64,000 bases of DNA from Singulisphaera acidiphila DSM 18658 (GTDB taxonomy: Bacteria; Planctomycetota; Planctomycetia; Isosphaerales; Isosphaeraceae). Positions 8,633-17,015 of the stretch are shown here, in pieces (positions within the stretch are counted from its first letter, which is position 1; each line of letters begins with the position of its first letter). The translations under genes and the position numbers were made by a program. The stretch is from assembly GCF_000242455.2 (NCBI RefSeq), contig NC_019892.1, positions 7,760,744 to 7,824,743 of the forward strand, given 5' to 3'. The notes below the pieces were generated by a model. That model ran no database searches. It was not told the DNA's origin and saw nothing but the letters and a program-made list of their open reading frames with translations.

Positions 8633-8902
8633 TTACATCCCCACCTCATGGTGGTGAGGCCTCTCGGTCTTTCCCTCTTCCTCGGGTTCGTCGCTGGTCA
8701 GGCTGAGAAAACCCAACTCGTCGCCACGATCGGCGAGGTTTTGTTCGAGGTCGCAGAGTCCGAAACAGGCGAGATCGTTGCTGAGGTCGCTGACCCAGAG
8801 GTCATTGACTTCGTCTGGGACGTGTGGCTTCAATGACGCGGAGGCGGCCGTCTGGCCGAGACGTGTCGACTGTCGTTGAGTTGGGACGTGAGGGTGCGCC
8901 AT
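8633..8902 (-). CDS. Small acidic protein of unknown function
   Basis: An 89-residue frame with a good ribosome-binding site (AGGGAG, 5 bases before the ATG on the minus strand). The C-terminal two thirds are acidic and Leu-rich (DEVNDLWVSDLSNDLACFG...DEPEEE), unlike the Arg/Ser/Pro-rich shadow frames elsewhere in the window. No domain or signal is recognised. An overlapping plus-strand frame (8546-8836) lacks a ribosome-binding site. I am moderately inclined to call this real. Confidence 0.45.
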   Translation of the reverse strand: MAHPHVPTQRQSTRLGQTAASASLKPHVPDEVNDLWVSDLSNDLACFGLCDLEQNLADRGDELGFLSLTSDEPEEEGKTERPHHHEVGM

Positions 8903-9102
8903 AGGTGCTCCCTGGTCGCTGGGCGACCGTTGGGCCGAGAAACCCGCCTCCGTCGACCAATGAGCCGCCGGAGTGCGACTCCTCTACTTCATTCTACGCG
9001 TACCAACACGAATCGGTGCGAAGAAATGCAGTTCGCCTCTGAAGGCTCAAAGCGGTCAACGCGGAGCGGCCTCTCGGCGCGCCCCGCGCGAGCCTTTGTC
9101 GC

Positions 9103-11040
9103 TCAATCCCACTTGAGAATCGCCCCAGTGTGGGCACTGGTAGCCATGCTTGCATACTTGGCAAGGTAACCCCGTGTGAAACGGAGAGCCGGGGGCGTCC
9201 ACGACGCTCGTCGAGCCGCGAGTTCCTCGTCGGAGAGTTGAACCGAGAGCCGGCCCGCAGGAATGTCAATCTCGATGATGTCGCCGTCGCGGAGCAGGCC
9301 GATCGGTCCGCCCACGGCGGCCTCGGGGCTGACGTGGCCGATCGAGGCTCCGGCCGTTCCACCCGAGAAGCGGCCGTCGGTGATCAAGGCGCACTTGTCT
9401 CCCAGGCCAACCCCCTTGATGGCAGTCGTCGGAGCAAGCATCTCCTGCATGCCCGGGCCTCCCTTGGGGCCCTCGTTGCGGATGATGACCACGTCGCCGG
9501 CCTTCACCTTATCGAACACGATGCCGTTATAGGCGTCTTGCTCGTTCTCGAAGATCACGGCCGGCCCTGAGTGCTTGAGCATCTTCGGATCGACGCCCGC
9601 CGTCTTGACCACCGCCCCCTCGGGCGCGAGATTGCCGTAGAGCATCGACAGGCCGCCCGACTGCGAGTAGGCCTTGTCCACGGTCCGGATCACGTCGAAC
9701 GGATCGAAGCCGGAGGCCCCGTCCTGCCCTTGCTGGTCGGAACCGTTGCTCCCATTGCCGCCCGGAGTCTCGCCCTCGGAATCGAGGACCGCCAGCCCGG
9801 CCGCCTGCGAGCGGGCCTCGGCAACCACACTCGGCACCGTCCAGGCCTGAATGGTGCGCTCACCCCCCGCGCGGACCCGAGTCAGCGTCTTGGCGACGGG
9901 AACGGCATTCGCGTTCCGGACGTCGTAGTCGACGATGTTCTCACCGAGTGTCTTGCCCGTCACCGTGGAGCAGGAGAGGGTGAGCAGGCCGGGGAGACCG
10001 CGCTCCACTTCCCCCAAAATCGTGTGGATGCCCCCTGCCCGGGCGACGTCCTCGATATGGTAGGAGCTTGCCGGGCTCACCTTACAGATGTTCGCAACCT
10101 TCTTGCTCAGCTCGTCGATCCGCCGCATCGAGTACTCGACGCCCGCCTCATGAGCGATGGCCAGGATGTGGAGCACGGTGTTCGTGCTTCCCCCCATCGC
10201 CATATCCAGAATCATGGCATTGTCGAAGGCCTCGCGGGTCGCGATCTCTCGAGGCAGGAGCCCGTGCCCTTCACCGAGACGACCAAAATCTTTGGCCATC
10301 TCGACAATCCGTTTCGCCGCGCGCTCGTAGAGCGACTTGCGATCGGCCGAGGTCGCCAGGATCGTGCCGTTGCCGGGCAGGCCCATGCCCAACGCCTCGG
10401 CCAGGCAGTTCATGCTGTTGGCGGTGAACATGCCCGAACAGCTTCCGCAGGTCGGGCAGGCTGCCTTTTCGATCTCATCGAGCTCTTCGGCCGTGATCTG
10501 GCCGTTTTGCCGCTTCACGCCCGCGACGAACGCGTCGATCAGGTCGACGGACTTCCCGCTCTCGGTCTTCCCCGCCTCCATGGGGCCTCCCGAGACGAAG
10601 ACGGTCGGCACATTGACCCGCATCGCTCCCATGAACATCCCCGGCACGATCTTGTCGCAGTTGGGGATGCAGATCATGCCGTCGAACCGGTGCGCCTCGA
10701 TCATCGTCTCGACGCAATCGGCAATGAGCTCGCGCGACGGCAACGAGAACTTCATCCCGTTGTGGCCCATCGCGATCCCGTCATCGACGCCGATCGTATT
10801 GAACAGGAAGGGAACGCCGCCGGCCGCCCGGACACACTCCTTGACGAAGTTGCCGACCTCCTGGAGATGGACGTGCCCCGGAATGATGTCGACGTGGCTG
10901 TTGCAGATCGCGATGAACGGCTTGTCCCAGTCCCCTTCACGAACGCCGGTCGCACGCAGCAAGCTGCGGTGCCCGGCACGGGCGTCCCCCTTCTTGATCG
11001 TGTCGGATCGCATGCTGACCCCATTCGTTTCGGTGGGCAT
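9103..11040 (-). CDS. ilvD: Dihydroxy-acid dehydratase
   Basis: IlvD dehydrates 2,3-dihydroxy-isovalerate and 2,3-dihydroxy-3-methylvalerate to the 2-keto acids of valine and isoleucine synthesis in the cytoplasm. The iron-sulfur ligand cysteines are visible in IPNCDKIVPGM and PTCGSCSGMFTANSMNC, and the family blocks GHNGMKFSLPSRELIAD, TGKTLGEN and GGLSMLYGNLAPEG are present. At 645 residues it is longer than the usual 555-615. The extra length is an insertion of about 70-75 residues between TGKTLGEN and IRTVDKAYSQSGG. Its end is a Gly/Ser/Asn/Gln-rich low-complexity stretch. The ATG at 11040 has GGGAG upstream; the Met at residue 10 is an alternative. It is a single gene, with no leader peptide seen. 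Confidence 0.96.
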   Translation of the reverse strand: MPTETNGVSMRSDTIKKGDARAGHRSLLRATGVREGDWDKPFIAICNSHVDIIPGHVHLQEVGNFVKECVRAAGGVPFLFNTIGVDDGIAMGHNGMKFSLPSRELIADCVETMIEAHRFDGMICIPNCDKIVPGMFMGAMRVNVPTVFVSGGPMEAGKTESGKSVDLIDAFVAGVKRQNGQITAEELDEIEKAACPTCGSCSGMFTANSMNCLAEALGMGLPGNGTILATSADRKSLYERAAKRIVEMAKDFGRLGEGHGLLPREIATREAFDNAMILDMAMGGSTNTVLHILAIAHEAGVEYSMRRIDELSKKVANICKVSPASSYHIEDVARAGGIHTILGEVERGLPGLLTLSCSTVTGKTLGENIVDYDVRNANAVPVAKTLTRVRAGGERTIQAWTVPSVVAEARSQAAGLAVLDSEGETPGGNGSNGSDQQGQDGASGFDPFDVIRTVDKAYSQSGGLSMLYGNLAPEGAVVKTAGVDPKMLKHSGPAVIFENEQDAYNGIVFDKVKAGDVVIIRNEGPKGGPGMQEMLAPTTAIKGVGLGDKCALITDGRFSGGTAGASIGHVSPEAAVGGPIGLLRDGDIIEIDIPAGRLSVQLSDEELAARRASWTPPALRFTRGYLAKYASMATSAHTGAILKWD

Positions 11041-11191
11041 GAGGAGGGCTCCCGGCTAATTAAGTCCCGGTCAAATGTGCGCGGAAAGGGATCGGCCTGA
11101 CGATCACGCGCCAAAGTTCCATCCTAGCAGATGGTCCCAGGGCTTCCTAGACGCGCCGAATGCTCCCTGGCGGTTCCATTCGACGAGTCTG

Positions 11192-11791
11192 TCAGTGGAC
11201 GCGCCAGAGGAAGTGGCCCGCCAGAAGCCCGGCCAGAAACGCAAACGCCTGGGCCAAAAGCACGAAGAGCGACCAGGTGGCCACCGCCGAGCGAGGCAGG
11301 ACAACATCGCGCGAACGACTCGAAACGATCCTCGTCTCGGCGATCCTGGTCGATTCAACCTGGATCGGCGGAACCAGCGGCTCCGCTGGCGTCGCCGGAG
11401 CCGCCCCGGCCAGACCGCCAAAGTTGATCGGAGGCGAGGGGTTGCTGGCGACCTCGGGGGCCGGCGGCTCCGGTCCTGGTGGTATCGAGGGAAACGGCTC
11501 ACGCTCGCGAGGGGACGACTCGGCCAGCGGCGGAGTCCAGGTCACGCCCGGCTCGACTCGGATGTCCTCAGGCCGGATATCGAGAAAATCGAGCGAGATC
11601 CCCTCGTCGGACGCCTCGGCGAGACGCGACGACTGGAATGAGTCGGCCCCCTGATCAGCCTCGTCCGGGTCGGGCACAATGAGGTCGGCCCTGCATTTGG
11701 GGCAGGCGACGACCGTCCCGATCCTCCCTCGCGAAACCCCGAGGAGTTGGTTGCACTGATAACAGCGAAACTTGAGTGGAACCCCCGCCAT
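11192..11791 (-). CDS. Zinc-ribbon protein with C-terminal membrane anchor
   Basis: A 199-residue protein. An N-terminal zinc ribbon (FRCYQCNQLLGVSRGRIG...VACPKCRADL, two CxxC knuckles) is followed by a long Pro/Ser/Glu-rich linker and one hydrophobic C-terminal helix (WSLFVLLAQAFAFLAGLLAGHFLW). This layout is common among planctomycete hypothetical proteins. It suggests a tail-anchored protein whose zinc knuckle binds protein or nucleic acid at the membrane. The Met at 11791 starts just before the ribbon; a Met 14 residues upstream is possible. No function is known. Confidence 0.72.
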   Translation of the reverse strand: MAGVPLKFRCYQCNQLLGVSRGRIGTVVACPKCRADLIVPDPDEADQGADSFQSSRLAEASDEGISLDFLDIRPEDIRVEPGVTWTPPLAESSPREREPFPSIPPGPEPPAPEVASNPSPPINFGGLAGAAPATPAEPLVPPIQVESTRIAETRIVSSRSRDVVLPRSAVATWSLFVLLAQAFAFLAGLLAGHFLWRVH

Positions 11792-12186
11792 GCCCAGCCG
11801 CCCCCGAGAAGGCATCGTTTGTTCGATCGGCAATCACGGCTTTCCAGACTACGCGGCCTCGACACATCGTGCCACTGCGCAAAGCCATGACGGAACGCAA
11901 GTGCTCCACTCGAATCCTTGGAACTGTTGGCCGGATCGGTCCGGATGGCGAACTGGCCGAGGCCGCTTGACCCTGCGGTTCGAGCCGTCACAATAGAGAC
12001 GACTACTGAAAGTGACGATGGCTTTCAGCTCGTCCTGTCTAGGGATGGTATTTCGAATATAAAACGCCACCAAGGCGGAAAACCGCTCAAAAAAAAGGAA
12101 GAGCGAAGACCACCCGGCGACGACGTCTTCATCTCTCCCCATTGCCCAGGCTCCGGCATTTATTCGGCGTAGGGACACCCAGGCAT
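11792..12186. other. Intergenic region between divergent genes, nothing recognised
   Basis: A 395-base gap holding the upstream regions of the zinc-ribbon gene (minus) and the exported hydrolase-like gene (plus). Short frames here have no coding character. A short hairpin GCGG-AAAA-CCGC (about 12077-12088) is followed by eight A residues. Confidence 0.4.
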
Positions 12187-14520
12187 ATGAGACAGGCTCC
12201 ACGGCTGAGACCACCAGGCTGCTCGCGTCTAACCCTGCTCTTCCTGTCGTTGTCGGCCCTGGCGTTCGGCGAGAACGTGGTCCTCAAAAACGGGATCGTT
12301 TACCGGGGTGCCGTCGACCAGGACAACACGATTGTCTTCATCGACGACGGTCTCAAGCGCGTGGTTGTGCGGGACTCGAAAATCGCGAGGAAAGACCCCG
12401 ACACGACATTCGGCCACTGGGAAGTTTTCAAGCTCGAGCAGCCGCTGGTCCTGCACGGCGGCTCCATGCCCAAGGAAGCCTTCGGCATCAGGACGACCCC
12501 TTGGAACGATCGGGGCCGCCGCCAGTTCGAGTATCGATCGGCCAAGTCGAGCAAGCCGATCGCGATGGAACAGGCAATCTACGAGCTTGGCCCCTACAAA
12601 GTGAAACTGCGGGGCGTGGATGGCTTCTGGCAGGATGGCCGGTTAAGCACGAAGCAGATCCCCCGGGAGATCGTGCTCAGCATCCTCGCCAAGGTCGACC
12701 ACACCAACCTCAACGAGCGCAGGCGGGTGGCCTCGTTCCTGATCCAGGCCGAATGGTATGGCGACGCCAAACGCGCGCTCGACGACCTGCTTCGCGACTT
12801 TCCGGATGACGCCTCCCTGCGCGAGACAATCGGCAACGCCCGCACGGTCGTGGCGCAGCTCGAGTCAGCGCAAATCAAGGCCGAGCTCGACGTCCGCCGC
12901 AAAGCGCAGCAGTATCACGAGGTCATGAACCAGCTCAAGACGTTTCCGACCAAGGACGTCGCTGCGGACGTCCTCATCGAAGTCCGCGACCAGATCCGCA
13001 GGGACGAAGCGCAGGGGACTGCGGATGAGGGACTCGCCAAAGCATTCCGCGAACTGTCAGACCGAATCCCGTCGGACGCGAAGAAGGCCTGGAAAACGCC
13101 CGTGAACGAGATGCTGCTGGCATTGGCGGAGGCCCCCGACGCCGTCCGCGACCGCTTCGTCGCCTGGCAGAAAGTGAAGGACGATCCCGCCATCAAGGAC
13201 GACGCCCGCTTCGCTCTGGCGGCGTCAGGTTATGTGGTCGGCGCCGACGCCGCGGTGACCAGCCTGGATCTGGCCACCAACCTCTGGAAGCTTCGCGACC
13301 AGCTTCGCGCCTATCTTGCCGGCTCTGACGCGGGGGAGCGTGCCACGGCCCTCGACCAGCTCCAAACCATTCCTTTGCCCGAACGGCCAGGACAGACCGT
13401 CGCGACCCTCCGTCTCGATGTCCTGACCCGGCTCGCAACCCGGATGACACCCCCGCTCGACGCGGAAAAGAAGACAAAGCCGGGGAAACCGATCATTCAT
13501 CGGGTCCGCGAGGATGAGAACCTCGCCCCCACCGAATACTCGGTCTTGCTGCCGCCGGAATATCACCCGCTCCGCAGCTACCCGGCGGTCGTCGCGCTCC
13601 ACGACGGAGGGGGGCCTGGGGCCGCGATCGACTGGTGGTCGGCCGAAGCAACCCGGCGCGGTTACATCGTCATCGCTCCGGAGTACCGCCTTCCCGGTCA
13701 GGGAGACGATTACACCTACACGACGAGCGAGCACGCCGCCGTGGAGTTGGCCCTGCGCGACGCGAGACGGCGATACGCGATCGACGGCGACCGGGTCTTC
13801 CTGGGGGGACAGTTGCGCGGGGGGGATATGGCATGGGACTACGGACTCGCCCACCCCGACCTGTTCGCGGGCGTGGCGGTGATTTCGGGCCGCCCTTTCA
13901 AGTATCCCTTTCGATATCAATCCCACGCCAAGTTAGTGCCTCTTTATGTGGCGCTGGGCGACCTGACGCCGGCCGGTCCCGAAATCGTCTTCCAGAACCT
14001 CCTGAAACCGCTGATTTCCAAAGCGTACGACGTCACCTATGTCGAATACTACCACCGAGGACTGGAAGACCTCCCCGAGGAAGCGTCGCCGGTTTTCGAC
14101 TGGATGGACCGCCATCGTCGCGACCCGTTTCCGAAAGAGTTCGACGCAGTCACGGCCCGCGAGTCGGACAACCGGTTCTATGGGGTCGTCGTCCGTGAAT
14201 TCTTCGAGGGCCGAACAACCGCCCCTGAAGTCGTCGAGCCGTTCGGCAAGAATCTCAAGCCGGCCACCATCAAGATGTCGACAAGCAGCCTGAGTAACCT
14301 CATCAAGATCCAGACCAGCGGCGTCAAACGTCTCGACGTCTGGGTCAGCCCAAATCTGGTGGATTTCAATCGAAAGATCGAGGTTCGAATCAATAAGGAT
14401 TCGTTTTCAAAACCGGTGGCCGAGCCCAACATCGAACCCTTCTTGGAAGACCTCCGGCTCCGAGGCGATCGCCAGCAGATCTTCTGGCTCAAAGCCTCAT
14501 GGATGAGCCCAGGGACTTGA
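12187..14520 (+). CDS. Large exported alpha/beta-hydrolase-fold protein with a replaced nucleophile
   Basis: A 777-residue protein with a signal peptide (LTLLFLSLSALAFGE), then a small beta-rich repeat (VLKNGIVYRGAV...), a long helical middle (residues about 150-430) and a C-terminal alpha/beta-hydrolase domain. The hydrolase core is clear: EYSVLLPPEYHPLRSYPAVVALHDGG, an oxyanion-hole-like HDGGGPG, the strand RVFLGG, and AWDYGLAHPDLFAGVAVISG. At the nucleophile elbow, where GHSxGG is usual, it reads GQLRGG, with Leu543 in place of Ser. The usual C-terminal GHE-type His region reads YHRGLEDLPEE. The protein is therefore probably a non-catalytic binder or uses another mechanism. The ATG at 12187 has AGG upstream and begins the signal peptide. 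Confidence 0.8.
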   Translation: MRQAPRLRPPGCSRLTLLFLSLSALAFGENVVLKNGIVYRGAVDQDNTIVFIDDGLKRVVVRDSKIARKDPDTTFGHWEVFKLEQPLVLHGGSMPKEAFGIRTTPWNDRGRRQFEYRSAKSSKPIAMEQAIYELGPYKVKLRGVDGFWQDGRLSTKQIPREIVLSILAKVDHTNLNERRRVASFLIQAEWYGDAKRALDDLLRDFPDDASLRETIGNARTVVAQLESAQIKAELDVRRKAQQYHEVMNQLKTFPTKDVAADVLIEVRDQIRRDEAQGTADEGLAKAFRELSDRIPSDAKKAWKTPVNEMLLALAEAPDAVRDRFVAWQKVKDDPAIKDDARFALAASGYVVGADAAVTSLDLATNLWKLRDQLRAYLAGSDAGERATALDQLQTIPLPERPGQTVATLRLDVLTRLATRMTPPLDAEKKTKPGKPIIHRVREDENLAPTEYSVLLPPEYHPLRSYPAVVALHDGGGPGAAIDWWSAEATRRGYIVIAPEYRLPGQGDDYTYTTSEHAAVELALRDARRRYAIDGDRVFLGGQLRGGDMAWDYGLAHPDLFAGVAVISGRPFKYPFRYQSHAKLVPLYVALGDLTPAGPEIVFQNLLKPLISKAYDVTYVEYYHRGLEDLPEEASPVFDWMDRHRRDPFPKEFDAVTARESDNRFYGVVVREFFEGRTTAPEVVEPFGKNLKPATIKMSTSSLSNLIKIQTSGVKRLDVWVSPNLVDFNRKIEVRINKDSFSKPVAEPNIEPFLEDLRLRGDRQQIFWLKASWMSPGT

Positions 14521-14719
14521 TCCTCACTTGATCGATCGCGCGGCAGGAGTCCTCTGGGCGTTGGGCGTTGATTCGGGAGCTTGAGCCGCGACAATCCAGA
14601 CCAATCCCCCCCAGAAACAACATCCTCGTCCGGCGATTCCGGCGAGTTCTCGGCGAACACCCTGTGTCGCACCGAGATCCCTCTTATTTCTCCTTTCGCG
14701 TTTTATCAGGGAGCTTCTT

Positions 14720-16186
14720 GTGAGCGAACCCCAGACCCCCGACTGGGTGCGTGACGCCGTCTTCTACCAGATCTTCCCCGATCGGTTCGCTCGGAGTCTG
14801 ACGGTCCCCAAGCCCAGTCACCTCGACGAATGGGGATCTCCCCCGACCTACCACGGGTACCAAGGAGGCGACCTGATTGGGGTGGTGGAACGGCTCGACT
14901 ACCTCGTCGAGCTCGGCGTCAACGCCCTCTATTTTACACCTGTGTTTCAATCGGCCTCGAACCACCGATATCACACCCACGACTACGAAAAGGTTGACCC
15001 GATGCTCGGCGGCAACGCCGCCCTGAGCCGGCTCCTCGAAGAGGCCCATAGCCGGGGGATGAAGGTCGTCCTCGACGGCGTCTTCAACCACGCCAGTCGC
15101 GGCTTCTTTCAGTTCCACGACATCCTCGAGAACGGGGCCAACGCCGCTTACATCGACTGGTTCACAGTCCATAGCTATCCCCTCAATGCCTACGACAGTA
15201 TGAACCAACCCGGCTACCAGGCCTGGTGGAACCTGCACGCCCTGCCGAAATTCAACGTCAAGAACCCCGAGGTCCGGGAATTCCTCCTGGGGATCGGCCG
15301 GAAGTGGATCGACCTCGGGATCGACGGCTGGCGACTCGACGTCGCCAACGAGATTGACGACGACTCGTTCTGGCAGGAGTTTCGCCGCCGGGTCCGTGGG
15401 GGCAATCCCGACGCCTACATCGTCGGCGAAGTCTGGGGGGAAGCAAAACGCTGGCTGCAGGGCGATATGTGGGATGCCGTGATGAACTATCTGTTCACAC
15501 GCGCATGCATTGCTTTCTTCATCGGCGAATCCGTCGATCGAGGCGAGCTCGGAAGGACCAGCTTCCACACGCTCGACCCCATCGGCGCCCCCGCCTTCCG
15601 CCATGCACTCGAAACGATGATCGGCCACTATCATCCCAACGTCAACGCAGCGCAGATGAACCTCCTCGACAGTCACGACATGCCGAGATTTCTCACACTG
15701 GCACAAGGCGACAAGTCAGCCCTCAGACTGGCAACCCTCTTCCAGATGACGTACACCGGCGCCCCCTCGATCTACTACGGTGATGAGATCGGCATGCCCG
15801 GCAAACATGATCCCGACAACCGGCGTGCGTTCCCCTGGTACACCCCGGAGAGCTGGGACCGGGATCTCTTGCACGACTTTCAGCGTTACATCGCCCTGCG
15901 TCGAACCCGCCCCGCGCTCCGCCGCGGCTCGTTCCAGATCCTCCTGGCCCAGGACGACGTTCTCGCCCACGCCCGCCAACTCGGCTCCGAAACGGTGGTC
16001 GTCACCATCAACACGTCACGATCGACACGACGTGTCGACATCCCGCTCTCGGGTCTCGTTCCCGAAGGGAGTGGCTTCGACGAAGTCTGGACCCACGAAA
16101 CCCATCGATCCGAAGGGGATCACCTCCGTGGCGTCGAACTCGCCCCGCGTTCGGGCCGCGTGTTCGCCACCCCCCTACCCTCATGA
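14720..16186 (+). CDS. GH13 alpha-glucan hydrolase (neopullulanase/cyclomaltodextrinase-like)
   Basis: The 488-residue cytoplasmic enzyme (no signal peptide) hydrolyses or rearranges alpha-1,4/1,6 glucans such as maltodextrins and glycogen pieces. All four GH13 regions are visible: region I in DGVFNH, region II DGWRLDVANEI (Asp nucleophile, preceded by the Arg), region III IVGEVWGEA (Glu acid/base) and region IV LLDSHDMPR (transition-state Asp). AVFYQIFPDRFARS at the N-terminus and YYGDEIGMPG support the cyclomaltodextrinase/neopullulanase group, though the N-terminal beta domain of many of those enzymes is missing here. The start is a GTG. Its stop overlaps the start of the methyltransferase gene by 4 bases (ATGA), which indicates translational coupling. 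Confidence 0.92.
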   Translation: MSEPQTPDWVRDAVFYQIFPDRFARSLTVPKPSHLDEWGSPPTYHGYQGGDLIGVVERLDYLVELGVNALYFTPVFQSASNHRYHTHDYEKVDPMLGGNAALSRLLEEAHSRGMKVVLDGVFNHASRGFFQFHDILENGANAAYIDWFTVHSYPLNAYDSMNQPGYQAWWNLHALPKFNVKNPEVREFLLGIGRKWIDLGIDGWRLDVANEIDDDSFWQEFRRRVRGGNPDAYIVGEVWGEAKRWLQGDMWDAVMNYLFTRACIAFFIGESVDRGELGRTSFHTLDPIGAPAFRHALETMIGHYHPNVNAAQMNLLDSHDMPRFLTLAQGDKSALRLATLFQMTYTGAPSIYYGDEIGMPGKHDPDNRRAFPWYTPESWDRDLLHDFQRYIALRRTRPALRRGSFQILLAQDDVLAHARQLGSETVVVTINTSRSTRRVDIPLSGLVPEGSGFDEVWTHETHRSEGDHLRGVELAPRSGRVFATPLPS

Positions 16187-16971
16187 AACCGAACTCACCC
16201 CCTCCACTCTGGCGGCTCCCTGAGGGCGTCAACCCGTCCCTCTGGGAGTACACGCACACGGATCGGCTCGCCGACGAGGAAGATGAATACTTTCGTGGCC
16301 ATCCCCTGTTCGAGACCGACGCGCGGGCGCTCGACGCCCGGTTCATCGAACCTGCCCCGCTCGTCGACCTCGGCTGCGGGACCGGCCGCCATGCCCTCCG
16401 ATTCGCGCGGCGCGGGTTTCCCGTGATCGCCGTCGATCTCTCGCACGCGATGCTTCGCGCAGCGCGAGCCGAGGCCCAGGCCGAAGGCCTCTCATTCCTC
16501 GGTGTCGAGGCCAACCTCTGCCGCCTCGGTGCCTTCCGAGACGAGAGCTTCGCGTACGCGCTCTCCATGTTCAGCACGCTCGGAATGATCCGAGGGCGGC
16601 CCGCGCGCCGGCAGGCCCTGGCCGAAACCTTTCGGATTCTCCGACGCGGCGGCCGGCTCGCGCTCCATGCCCACAACTTCTGGCTCAACCTGGGCGACCC
16701 CCAAGGCAGAACGTGGCTCCTCAGCCAGGCGAAGCGAGCCTTGATGCAACAGCCGGGGTTGGGTGATCGCCGGATGACCTATCGCGGAATCAGCGGCATG
16801 GAAGTGCATCTCTATCGCTGGCGCGAGCTGAAATCCGACCTTCGATCCGCCGGGTTCCGGATCGACGATGTCCTGGCCATCGACGCCATCCGCGCGGAGC
16901 CGATCACCGCGCCTTGGTTCGGGCACTCACTCCGCGCGGGAGGTTGGATCGTCTTCGCAAGCCGACCGTGA
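16183..16971 (+). CDS. Class I SAM-dependent methyltransferase
   Basis: A 262-residue Rossmann-type methyltransferase. Motif I is LVDLGCGTGRHALRFA, with acidic motif II in IAVDLSHAML, and the post-motif region LRRGGRLALHAHNFW is typical of small-molecule methyltransferases. The target is unknown. The gene is translationally coupled to the GH13 gene and followed by a glycosyltransferase gene. A sugar or glucan-derived substrate (compare methylated polysaccharides) is an inference from neighbours only. Confidence 0.85.
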   Translation: MKPNSPPPLWRLPEGVNPSLWEYTHTDRLADEEDEYFRGHPLFETDARALDARFIEPAPLVDLGCGTGRHALRFARRGFPVIAVDLSHAMLRAARAEAQAEGLSFLGVEANLCRLGAFRDESFAYALSMFSTLGMIRGRPARRQALAETFRILRRGGRLALHAHNFWLNLGDPQGRTWLLSQAKRALMQQPGLGDRRMTYRGISGMEVHLYRWRELKSDLRSAGFRIDDVLAIDAIRAEPITAPWFGHSLRAGGWIVFASRP

Positions 16972-17015
16972 TATCGGACGGCGACCGTTGAACCGTCATG
17001 GCGAAGGAGAGTGGC

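Noticed and set aside
9571..11100. 509-codon plus-strand open frame
   Set aside because: Antisense shadow of ilvD; rich in Arg, Asp and His without motifs.
11935..11996. tRNA-like GGTTCGAGCC segment
   Set aside because: No acceptor stem, anticodon arm or CCA end can be paired around it; chance match.
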